48,101 nucleotides of DNA from Beijerinckiaceae bacterium (GTDB lineage Bacteria; Pseudomonadota; Alphaproteobacteria; Rhizobiales; Beijerinckiaceae): positions 1 to 48,101 of the forward strand of contig JAKONI010000118.1 of NCBI GenBank assembly GCA_022702015.1, read 5' to 3'. Positions within the stretch are counted from its first letter, which is position 1, and each line of letters begins with the position of its first letter. Positions 7,538 through 13,458 of this stretch are shown piece by piece. Position numbers and translations under genes: made by a program. The notes beneath the pieces were generated by a model that saw nothing but the letters and a program-made list of their open reading frames with translations, did no database searches and had not been told where the DNA came from.

Positions 7538-7747
7538 ATGCCCACCGATCCACCCCTAGCTAAGCCAGCCCACACCGAGGATTTGGCTGTCACGGAGTAT
7601 GATGCCGGACGATGCACCGACTTGGCTGACCGGAAGGAGCTGAACCCGGACGAGGCGCTTCTAACGAACGACGAGGCGCCGGAGGTCGGCCTATCGCAGA
7701 AGGGCGACGGCGAGGACGCGGTTGTGAAACGCGAAACAGAAATCTGA
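7538..7747 (+). CDS. Small acidic disordered protein
   Basis: Encodes 69 residues starting MPTDPPLAKPAHTED, with the strong site TTTAGGAGAGC 6 bases upstream. It is rich in Asp, Glu, Pro and Lys, with no hydrophobic core, so it is probably intrinsically disordered. It is followed 11 bases later by another small disordered protein gene with its own strong site; the two form a pair. No function can be assigned. Confidence 0.6.
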   Translation: MPTDPPLAKPAHTEDLAVTEYDAGRCTDLADRKELNPDEALLTNDEAPEVGLSQKGDGEDAVVKRETEI

Positions 7748-7758
7748 GGAGGCACGGC

Positions 7759-7935
7759 ATGGCCGATCAACCGACCGACACGCAGGCTCAACGGATGCCG
7801 CAGGGCAAACCGGAGAGTGAGGGACTAGCCAACACTCCTCAAGACACAGCGACTGGCACCGTGAAGCCGCAAGATGGTCCGATGGATCGGCCGGGTACGG
7901 AAGCCGAAGAGAAGGCCCAGCGCGGGAAGGAGTGA
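7759..7935 (+). CDS. Small Gln/Pro-rich disordered protein
   Basis: Encodes 58 residues starting MADQPTDTQAQRMPQGKPES and ending KAQRGKE. GAGGAGG sits 6 bases before the ATG. It is low-complexity and hydrophilic, like its upstream neighbour. It is easily missed because of its size, but the ribosome-binding site and spacing make it likely to be translated. Function unknown. Confidence 0.6.
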   Translation: MADQPTDTQAQRMPQGKPESEGLANTPQDTATGTVKPQDGPMDRPGTEAEEKAQRGKE

Positions 7936-7999
7936 CGACCAGCTGGCCCGCTCTGTGCGTTTCACCTGTAGCGGACGGACACCAGCCTTAGGTTCTGGC

Positions 8000-8332
8000 A
8001 TGACGGGCGATATCGTGCCGAGGACACGCGGGTGGCAGGTAACGCTGCTCGTGGCTGAACCCGGAGGTTCGCCGACCTTGCGGATTGCGAGTGAGATCGA
8101 ACTCGGCAACAAGAACGAAGTCCCCCGCCTCGTCCCATCCGTGCCGGCGAGCCTCGATCCATCGAGTCTGGCCCTGGACCTCGCCGTCGTCGTCGAGGGA
8201 CCGAGCGAGCTGACGATGCATTGGGCGGCCCTGGAATTCCGGGGCACGATCCCGGAGGCACCACCCAAAATTGTGCGCATCATCTGGATGGGCGTTGAGA
8301 TCGCGGCTCTCACTGTTCCAGCAAGCCGCTGA
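8000..8332 (+). CDS. Hypothetical protein
   Basis: Encodes 110 residues from ATG 8000. It reads WQVTLLVAEPGGSPTLRIAS, then a linker, then LTMHWAALEFRGTIPEAPPK, then IVRIIWMGVEIAALTV. The alternation looks like a small beta-rich domain. Its 3' end converges on the minus-strand operon ending at 8412. A long minus-strand frame (7825-8415) overlaps it and starts ATGA-coupled to the 8412 stop; I prefer the plus frame for its more protein-like composition, but the choice is not secure. Not recognised. Confidence 0.45.
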   Translation: MTGDIVPRTRGWQVTLLVAEPGGSPTLRIASEIELGNKNEVPRLVPSVPASLDPSSLALDLAVVVEGPSELTMHWAALEFRGTIPEAPPKIVRIIWMGVEIAALTVPASR

Positions 8333-8411
8333 CGCTCGCCCTTCGCAACGAGGCGCAGCAAGGCATCGGCGGCTTCGATAGTGATGGGCCCGGGCCTCGC
8401 GCAGGCTCCGA

Positions 8412-8732
8412 TCATTCCTCGGTCGCCCCTTCTTGGTCGGGAGCGATCTTCAGCCGGTACTCATCGATGGCGAGGAACGCCCGGTGTGCCTCCTGAGAGT
8501 CGATGCCGTCGCGGACCACGATGGTGTTGAACTCGATGAACATCAGGGCGATGCGTTGCCACTCAGGCATCCGATGACGGTTGCGGTAGCAGGCGCCCGC
8601 TGTCATTGCGTATAGGTCCGATAGGCCCGCTTCGTCGGGGAATGGGACGACGGCCACCTTGCCGGCCGTCTCCGGCTTCATGTCCGCCCAGGATACTGGC
8701 GTCCAAGCGATGATTGCGGCGAGCTGTTTCAC
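8412..8732 (-). CDS. Conserved hypothetical, last gene of the 8412-9979 operon
   Basis: Encodes 106 residues from GTG 8732, supported by AAGGAG 8 bases upstream. The sequence is well-behaved protein (MPEWQRIALMFIEFNTIVVR, then AFLAIDEYRLKIAPDQEGATEE). It lies 13 bases after the stop of 8746-9003, in the same direction as the genes up to 9979. No family is recognised. The context is that of a prophage or plasmid primase/replication-type region, which is an inference from neighbours only. Confidence 0.6.
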   Translation of the reverse strand: MKQLAAIIAWTPVSWADMKPETAGKVAVVPFPDEAGLSDLYAMTAGACYRNRHRMPEWQRIALMFIEFNTIVVRDGIDSQEAHRAFLAIDEYRLKIAPDQEGATEE

Positions 8733-8745
8733 GTCTCAGTCTCCT

Positions 8746-9003
8746 TCAGGCTGCGTGAGCGAGGGCGGCGTAGGCGGCCCAGATCTGACGCTTATCGCTG
8801 CCTGCCATGGCGTTCAGGACGCGGCAGGCCGGTTCAAGGGCGGTGGGGTCAGTCTCGGCGCTGGCGAGGAGCCGGCAGAGGTCGGCGGCGCGGGGGCCAG
8901 CTAGGAGACGAGCCGTCTGGCGCAAGGCACGGAGGCGGGCGCGTCGCTCGGCCTCGTCCAGATTGCGGGCGAATGGCCCCCAGGCGTCGCCGGGCGCGAT
9001 CAT
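8746..9003 (-). CDS. Small helical hypothetical protein
   Basis: Encodes 85 residues starting MIAPGDAWGPFARNLDEAER. The ATG overlaps the stop of the upstream gene (ATGA, 9000-9003). It is rich in Ala, Arg and Leu and probably helical. Co-translated with 9000-9734. No recognised domain. Confidence 0.55.
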   Translation of the reverse strand: MIAPGDAWGPFARNLDEAERRARLRALRQTARLLAGPRAADLCRLLASAETDPTALEPACRVLNAMAGSDKRQIWAAYAALAHAA

Positions 9004-9734
9004 CGCCCAAACTCCCACACGGGGACGCCCTGCGGCTGTCCGGGCCTCTCGCGGTGGGTCAGGTGGCCGAAGCTGACTTCCGTCGCCGTGATGGCGCGGA
9101 CGGTCGAGCCGCCGGGCAGGCTGAGAGCCCCGCAGGCGTCGACCCTGACGATACCAGCGGTCGGGTGGACCCCGAACAGTCGGGGAGCCGTCCAACCCAA
9201 GGCGATGGCCTGCGGGCCGAACGTGTCGAGGAAGTCGAGAGCGCGAGCCAGGGTACGGGCCCACTCATCGGGCCGATATCCGGGGCACGGGATCCGCTCC
9301 GGGGACATCGCCGCGAGGGCAGAACGCCACTTCCGCAGATCGCCTCCCAAAACTTCCGCAGATTGGTTTTGGACGTGTTTCGTTATTTCACAATGACTTA
9401 GCGAAACTTCCGCAGCTTCCGCAACTTCCGCAGGGGTCAACCGCGTGCGCGAGGTTGTGTGCGTCTGCGCGTACTCGTACCTCGGGTAAGTGTATAATTT
9501 TAAATGATAATTTTTTCTTACTTCTTCTTTTACGCGGGCGTGTGCGAGAGGGCGTGCGCTTGGACCCCCTGCGGAAGTTGCGGAAGTTGCGGAAGTAGGC
9601 TTAACCTCGTGTTCTAATTCACGATTTGCTTCCGCAACTCGCTGCGGAAGTTCCGCAGCCGCCCCGATGCTCCCTTCGCGGCGGATCTCCTCAAGGGCTT
9701 TGAAGGGATCGAACAGGGGGAGGTCGGTCGCCAT
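9000..9734 (-). CDS. Hypothetical protein with repeat-encoded inserts
   Basis: Encodes 244 residues starting MATDLPLFDPFKALEEIRRE. The N-terminal part is charged. A middle segment is encoded by an inverted repeat: one arm reads TSATSATSAGG, the other PAEVAEAAEVS. Between the arms lies an Asn/Lys/Tyr-rich, AT-rich piece (KNYHLKLYTYPRYEYAQTH). The C-terminal 100 residues (WARTLARALDFLDTFGPQAIALGW to VPVWEFGR) look like a compact conserved domain. It starts inside the stop of the truncated gene upstream (TGATG) and is followed by an ATGA-overlapping gene. Function unknown. Confidence 0.6.
   Translation of the reverse strand: MATDLPLFDPFKALEEIRREGSIGAAAELPQRVAEANRELEHEVKPTSATSATSAGGPSARPLAHARVKEEVRKNYHLKLYTYPRYEYAQTHTTSRTRLTPAEVAEAAEVSLSHCEITKHVQNQSAEVLGGDLRKWRSALAAMSPERIPCPGYRPDEWARTLARALDFLDTFGPQAIALGWTAPRLFGVHPTAGIVRVDACGALSLPGGSTVRAITATEVSFGHLTHRERPGQPQGVPVWEFGR
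9404..9598. repeat. Long inverted repeat of ACTTCCGCA units flanking an AT-rich core
   Basis: The left arm at 9404-9437 carries CTTCCGCA three times. The right arm at 9562-9598 carries TGCGGAAG three times plus GACCCC. The arms are near-perfect reverse complements over about 33 bases. Between them is a strikingly AT-rich stretch at 9489-9532. Further single ACTTCCGCA copies lie at 9329-9337, 9352-9360, 9627-9635 and 9644-9656. The whole structure lies inside the gene 9000-9734. Confidence 0.7.
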
Positions 9735-9979
9735 CAGGCCGCCTCCCCCAAAACCCGGAACGTCTCGCGGTAGGCCTTGCCGTCGATCTCCTGTCGGCCG
9801 GCGGGCTCAAGGCGACCGAACCCAACCAGCGCCTCGACTCGCTGCCGGAGGGTTGCGGCGCTGGTGCGGAGATGGCTCGGGGCCATCTTTTGCAGGATAC
9901 TCGGGGCCACGAGGTCGCCGGGCTTGTGCTTTTCGGCTACCGGATTGAGCAGAGCCTTCAGAAGGACGGGCGGCTCTAT
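9734..9979 (-). pseudogene. C-terminal fragment of a replication-type protein
   Basis: The open frame reads LLKALLNPVAEKHKPGDLVA, PSILQKMAPSHLRTSAATLR, then QRVEALVGFGRLEPAGRQEI and a short tail ending VLGEAA. There is no upstream start: an in-frame TGA (9980-9982) precedes it, and a plus-strand gene begins just beyond. The only ATG is 9886, giving 50 residues. The content resembles the C-terminal helical/winged tail of phage or plasmid primase-helicase proteins, but that is a guess. It seems cut at a recombination junction. Its stop overlaps the next start (TGATG). Confidence 0.5.
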
Positions 9980-9991
9980 TCAATTCTGAAC

Positions 9992-10237
9992 ATGATCGGC
10001 GGGGCCGACATGATCATGTTCGCCACGCTCATGAACGGGGATCTCCGCATCGCTATCGAACAAGCCAACGCCCAGGTCGGCGGCAGCTTCGAATGGTTCG
10101 AGAGCCCTGAGAAGCTGGAAATGGTTCAGCGGCATATGCGAGACGTTGTTGGACGCACCACTGAAACCTTCGCGCACATGGTGCAGAATGGCGTCGCCAT
10201 GCGAACCGGACAGAACATGGCGAAGCTTGCTGAATAG
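9992..10237 (+). CDS. Phasin-like protein, probably N-terminally truncated
   Basis: Encodes 81 residues from ATG 9992. It reads DLRIAIEQANAQVGGSFEWF, then SPEKLEMVQRHMRDVVGRTT, then ETFAHMVQNGVAM. The amphipathic helix pattern and the 'FE.aqs...LeM.q.hmr....ttE.f' register resemble the C-terminal half of phasin-family proteins that coat polyhydroxyalkanoate granules. The usual N-terminal third is missing, and the frame runs back into the broken minus-strand gene, so the left end is a likely junction. The call is tentative. Confidence 0.4.
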   Translation: MIGGADMIMFATLMNGDLRIAIEQANAQVGGSFEWFESPEKLEMVQRHMRDVVGRTTETFAHMVQNGVAMRTGQNMAKLAE

Positions 10238-10397
10238 GCTCATGCGTATAGCGCATGTTAGGTCGGTCAGATGTAATCCGCCTCAATCAGATCAGTTTAG
10301 GTTCAATCTCACAGGCTGACGTAGCATTGCAATAATAACGTAAGACGTAAGCTAAGATCTGTGCTTTACTGCGCCCGTCATAATCGCGGGCCGCTCC

Positions 10398-10604
10398 ATG
10401 GCAGTTCAATACCCCGATCACTTATTCATTCGAGTTGACCGCCCCCTCCGCGCTGACCTTTTGGCGGCCGCAGAGGCGCGCGGCGTCGGCATGTCTGAGA
10501 CGGCGCGGGCGTTGCTGCGCAAGGCACTCGGCCGAGGCGAGGACCGATCTGGGATCGCTGGCGAAGCATTCGCAGGCCGCAGCCGGCAGGGAGGCGGCCA
10601 ATGA
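10398..10604 (+). CDS. Small ribbon-helix-helix protein
   Basis: Encodes 68 residues. HLFIRVDRPLRADLLAAAEARGVGMSETARALLRKAL, seen in pieces, has the strand-helix-helix pattern of RHH/Arc-like DNA-binding proteins. Its last four bases overlap the next start (ATGA). A candidate -10 CATAAT lies at 10379-10384, and a direct repeat ACGTAAG ACGTAAG lies about 40 bases further upstream at 10338-10351, possibly an operator. It probably regulates the downstream phage-like gene. Confidence 0.55.
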   Translation: MAVQYPDHLFIRVDRPLRADLLAAAEARGVGMSETARALLRKALGRGEDRSGIAGEAFAGRSRQGGGQ

Positions 10605-11239
10605 GCAAGTCACAGAAGCGCGACAAGTGGGGCGTCCCGCTCAACAACTTCAGGGGCCTTCAGCGGTATCACGTCACCGCGCATACCTTTGAGATGGGGG
10701 CGCACAACTACACTGCGACATCGCTGACCCCGTTGGAACAAGTTCACATCGCGCGCCGCCTTGCTCCGGTTCTCTTGGGCGCACTGAAGCCCGAGGAGGG
10801 TCGAAAGGCTATCATCGCCCGGCTCGCCAGCATGACGAGTCTCGCCGCCAGTCAGGCCGAAGGCGCTCCTCAGGCAGCGAATAGCGAGCAGGTCATTGCT
10901 GACGCGCTTGATCTCGCAACGAGCATCTTCTCTGCCGCTGCCGCAACGGACGAGGAGACGGTCAACGCAATCATCCGCAAGTGCATGGGCAAAGTTAATC
11001 GGGCCAACGACACCGGGGCGGGATTACCTGTCTGGGACTCTAAGGATGACATCCCCCGCTATGAAGATATCGACGGGTTCAAGACGATAGCTCTCACCAT
11101 CCGGTATCTGTTCGAGGAGTTCCAAGAGAGCATTGTTGAGTACCTGACCTCACTCGACTTGAAGCCGGGTCTGGCCCTGATGGGAGGTGCAGGCAACCGC
11201 CCGCGTCCGCCAGGCGCCCCCGGCGCCGGGGAGGAGTAG
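10601..11239 (+). CDS. Phage tail assembly-chaperone-like protein
   Basis: Encodes 212 residues. After a short basic N-terminus comes HNYTATSLTPLEQVHIARRL APVLLGAL, then an all-helical middle and a Pro-rich tail (PRPPGAPGAGEE). The 'LtplEqvhiaRrLaPvl' motif with a long helical acidic region is typical of tail assembly chaperone/tail-associated proteins of contractile or siphovirus-like phages. It is translationally coupled to the RHH gene and followed 6 bases later by a truncated tail-type gene. The phage origin is likely; the exact role is inferred. Confidence 0.5.
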   Translation: MSKSQKRDKWGVPLNNFRGLQRYHVTAHTFEMGAHNYTATSLTPLEQVHIARRLAPVLLGALKPEEGRKAIIARLASMTSLAASQAEGAPQAANSEQVIADALDLATSIFSAAAATDEETVNAIIRKCMGKVNRANDTGAGLPVWDSKDDIPRYEDIDGFKTIALTIRYLFEEFQESIVEYLTSLDLKPGLALMGGAGNRPRPPGAPGAGEE

Positions 11240-11245
11240 CCGACC

Positions 11246-11443
11246 ATGGCCGGCGGTCTCGGCAACTACGCCCTGTTCACGGGCGGCCCGTTCGTCATTG
11301 CCACGCTCATCCCCGATGTCGTGATTGAGGCGGTCGGGCAGGACGCGCTTGGGATCACGGGATATTCAACACCCACCCCCTTGCCTCGACGGGCTAGGAA
11401 AAACTTAGGGTGGTTTAGCCAGGGCGGGCTAACTCTCTCATAG
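11246..11443 (+). pseudogene. Truncated phage tail/baseplate-type gene
   Basis: The 65-residue frame starts MAGGLGNYALFTGGPFVIAT LIPDVVIEAVGQDALGITGY and then turns into STPTPLPRRARKNLGWFSQG without domain character. Tail proteins of this kind normally continue from a similar N-terminus into a domain of 150 residues or more. The sequence change around 11362-11370 therefore looks like a truncation junction. A hairpin terminator and an unrelated toxin-antitoxin pair follow. Confidence 0.45.
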
Positions 11444-11477
11444 GGGTGTGCAACTTGCGCACCCTTCGCGGCGATGA

Positions 11478-11494
11478 GGTGGTGAAACACCACC
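11478..11494. terminator. Bidirectional hairpin between tail remnant and antitoxin
   Basis: GGTGGTG AAA CACCACC forms a 7-bp stem with a 3-nt loop. It lies between the end of the truncated plus-strand gene and the end of the minus-strand antitoxin gene. There is no long T-run on either side, so its strength as an intrinsic terminator is uncertain. Confidence 0.5.
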
Positions 11495-11506
11495 CCATAA
11501 GCCGTA

Positions 11507-11845
11507 TCAGGCTACAGCCGCCATCGGCCGTCCCGTGCCCGCCTCCCCCTTCGAGGTGGTCCCGAAAGTCTCCGTGACGATCTGCGGATGCCGCTCAACG
11601 AGGGCCAGGAGTACGCGCGCCGGCCCCTCGGGGGCCCGTCGCTTCTGTTCCCAATTCCGCAGGGTCCCGACCGCGACGCCGATGGTGGCCGCGAATGCCG
11701 GTTGCGCGAGTCCGGTGCGCCGCCGGATCTCAGCTACATCGAGGACTTCGGGGATATGGACGCGGGTGCCTTCCGGCGGGTTGCCCTGTGCGTGCGCTAG
11801 GGCGCTGTTGAGGCCGCCCAAGAGGCGGGTGAAGCTATCTGTCAT
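11507..11845 (-). CDS. HigA-type XRE antitoxin
   Basis: Encodes 112 residues. The C-terminal half holds an HTH typical of NadS/HigA-like antitoxins (IRRRTGLAQPAFAATIGVAV, GTLRNWEQKRRAPEGPA, ARVLLALVERHPQ). The N-terminal 40 residues probably contact the toxin. It lies 71 bases downstream of the toxin gene on the same strand, which is the toxin-first order usual for HigBA. The protein should neutralise the toxin and repress the shared promoter through the palindromes at 12285-12318. Confidence 0.8.
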   Translation of the reverse strand: MTDSFTRLLGGLNSALAHAQGNPPEGTRVHIPEVLDVAEIRRRTGLAQPAFAATIGVAVGTLRNWEQKRRAPEGPARVLLALVERHPQIVTETFGTTSKGEAGTGRPMAAVA

Positions 11846-11916
11846 GGCGAGGTCTGCCTTCCTTGTCTGCCTATGCAGGTGGGCGATGCCCTGAGATTTG
11901 CGGGAGATCCGCCGCT

Positions 11917-12276
11917 TCAGCGCCGCCTCCGTCCTCGAACTGTGGCCTTGAGCGCTGTCGTAACCTTCTTGAACTGGCTGACCTCCGCATCGCTGAAATT
12001 CTCACGGTCGCCCTTGCTCAGGACACCGATGAGATAGACGGGGATCGCGGCTCCGACGAACACGGCAACGATCCTGTAGCCGCCTGACTTGCCCTTACCC
12101 TTGCCGGCCAACCGGCCCTTGCGCACGCCACCCGAACCCTTGATCTCGTCGCCATGATCCGGCTCGTTGGCGTACTGCTGAACGGCGGCCTCGCGTTCCG
12201 CGTCGGTCATGCCTGCCCGCCTCGCATCAGCGAGGTAGTCGGGGGTCTCGACCACGGTGTGAAGGGGCTTCGTCAT
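11917..12276 (-). CDS. HigB/RelE-family toxin
   Basis: Encodes 119 residues from ATG 12276. It contains TPDYLADARRAGMTDAEREA, then a Lys/Gly-rich strand KGKGKSGGYRIVAVFVG and IPVYLIGVLSKGDRENFSDA EV. GGYRiv...f......vyli...(KxxxxNfs..E) is the signature of RelE-superfamily mRNA interferases that act on the ribosome. The second ATG of the open frame (12276) was chosen because the predicted promoter -10 ends at 12282, placing transcription start at about this codon. Paired with the HigA-like gene downstream. Confidence 0.82.
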   Translation of the reverse strand: MTKPLHTVVETPDYLADARRAGMTDAEREAAVQQYANEPDHGDEIKGSGGVRKGRLAGKGKGKSGGYRIVAVFVGAAIPVYLIGVLSKGDRENFSDAEVSQFKKVTTALKATVRGRRRR

Positions 12277-12281
12277 ACCCA

Positions 12282-12318
12282 TTAATACGCCAACGGCGCA
12301 TATACGTCAATGACGTAT
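12282..12318 (-). promoter_or_regulatory. Toxin-antitoxin promoter with two adjoining operators
   Basis: On the minus strand TTGACG (12310-12305), 17 bases, then TATTAA (12287-12282). Two 17-bp palindromes abut exactly: 12302-12318 (ATACGTCAATGACGTAT, perfect) over the -35 and 12285-12301 (ATACGCCAACGGCGCAT, one imperfect pair) across the spacer and -10. Half-sites ATACGYC are shared. Repression by the HigA-like antitoxin is the natural reading. Confidence 0.75.
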
Positions 12319-12384
12319 TGCCAGTGGTCCTGACTCTGTGCGAGAGGCGAACTTGCTGCCACGCTTCCAGCAGTTGTCCCCGCC

Positions 12385-12813
12385 ATGCCGATCCGGCGCG
12401 AGCACCGCTTCTTCTACCCCATCGACTCGCCGCAGCTCTCGGCGGTGATCCGCTTCCGCCGCGCTGGCGGGCGCTGTGAGGCTTACGGACGCCCGCACGG
12501 GCAAACCGTCTGGCATCTTGGCGACGGCCGCTGGTGGGACGCTCAGACCGGTTCCTGGCGCAATGACGCTGGGCAGGTGGTCTGCCTCGCGGTCGGGGCT
12601 GATGACGTGCTGAAGGCCGTGCGGACGACGCGGGTAGTTCTGGCCACCGCCCATCGCAACCACGACACATCGGACAACACGAACACCAATCTCGCGGCTT
12701 TCTGCCAGCGCTGTCACATGAACCACGACCGGCCGGAGCATCGGCGCCGCCGATGGGTCACGCTATTCCGACGCAAGGCCTTGGGCGACTTGTTCGGCGG
12801 GCCTTACGCCTAG
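12385..12813 (+). CDS. HNH-family protein, copy A (one zinc ligand lost)
   Basis: Encodes 142 residues. N-terminus MPIRREHRFFYPIDSPQLSA; second zinc knuckle CQRCH near residues 107-111; between them VVLATAHRNHDTSD (the AH.nHd core of this HNH family) and the C-terminal RRKALGDLFGGPYA. The first knuckle, CEGC in the two other full-length copies, reads C31-E-A-Y34 here, so one Cys is replaced by Tyr. This family is a frequent HNH endonuclease-like protein in Methylobacterium and its phages. The loss of the ligand suggests a decaying or non-catalytic copy. It stands alone between the toxin promoter and a convergent secreted-protein gene. Confidence 0.75.
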   Translation: MPIRREHRFFYPIDSPQLSAVIRFRRAGGRCEAYGRPHGQTVWHLGDGRWWDAQTGSWRNDAGQVVCLAVGADDVLKAVRTTRVVLATAHRNHDTSDNTNTNLAAFCQRCHMNHDRPEHRRRRWVTLFRRKALGDLFGGPYA

Positions 12814-12857
12814 GTAGGAGACGGCCCCGACGGCGTAATCCGCAGGGCCGTCGCCTG

Positions 12858-13139
12858 TTATTTGCCGCTCGGTGCGGCGCCGCTACCCGTGGTTCCATTC
12901 CCCATACCGCTGCCGGCCGCCGCGCCGGGGGTGCTGACCGGCGGGCCACCGCTCGTGCCGGGGGCGCCGGTGCGCATCGCGCCGCCCTGTTCGTTCATCT
13001 TCTGCGACTCGCTCTTCACGCTGCCGGGGCTGTTCATGTTGCCCTCAGCACTTCCACCTCCGGCCGGGGTCTGAGCGAGAGCGGCACCTGTGACAGCAAA
13101 GGCGAACACACTGGCAAGCGTCAGCGTCTTGATGGACAT
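12858..13139 (-). CDS. Small secreted Gly/Ser/Pro-rich protein
   Basis: Encodes 93 residues. The signal peptide is clear: MSIKTLTLASVFAFAVTGAA LAQTPAGG, cleavage expected after ALA near residue 22. The mature part is low-complexity (Gly, Ser, Pro, Met, Asn) and probably disordered in the periplasm. GGAGGATACGCC precedes the start. Small exported proteins of this kind are common in Methylobacterium, without known function. Confidence 0.7.
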   Translation of the reverse strand: MSIKTLTLASVFAFAVTGAALAQTPAGGGSAEGNMNSPGSVKSESQKMNEQGGAMRTGAPGTSGGPPVSTPGAAAGSGMGNGTTGSGAAPSGK

Positions 13140-13458
13140 GGCGTATCCTCCGGGATGATCGTCGCGTCATCCTGGGCCTTAACATCGACGGGGGCCCAGC
13201 CGTTCAAAGGCAATCTCTAATTGGGTACGAAGGCGCTGCGTCATCCCAATGTTGGTTTACAGCTCGGCATACCGGCAGCCCTTCCCATTTCTGAGCATGG
13301 CCCCGACGCGTCGCCTTGAGATGCGTCTGCTATGAAGGTGCGCCGGACGTCAGTTAGCGATCTGAGCCTCGCCAAAAGGCAGCAGGCCGCCTCGATACCA
13401 CTTGGTATCAATTCGCTTAACAACCTCACGGTATAGCTTCAGATAGACGCAATCTCGG
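13140..13458. other. Gene-free interval before the c-di-GMP gene
   Basis: This stretch of about 320 bases has only short frames without protein character. It must contain the divergent upstream regions of the small secreted protein and the GAF-PAS-GGDEF-EAL gene, but I see no confident -35/-10 pair. Nothing else stands out. Confidence 0.4.

Noticed and set aside
6820..7791. 323-codon minus-strand frame
   Set aside because: Ser/Arg-rich composition without hydrophobic periodicity, and it conflicts with two small plus-strand genes that have good ribosome sites. A short real gene within it cannot be excluded.
7825..8415. 196-codon minus-strand frame starting in an ATGA overlap with the 8412 stop
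   Set aside because: The coupling and the first 30 residues look attractive, but the rest is Arg/Ser/Pro-rich and opposes the better plus-strand frame at 8000-8332. Left unresolved in favour of the plus strand.
9329..9660. CRISPR or microsatellite from the ACTTCCGCA copies
   Set aside because: Copies are 9 bases, occur in both orientations and directly abut; this is an inverted repeat structure, not an array with spacers.
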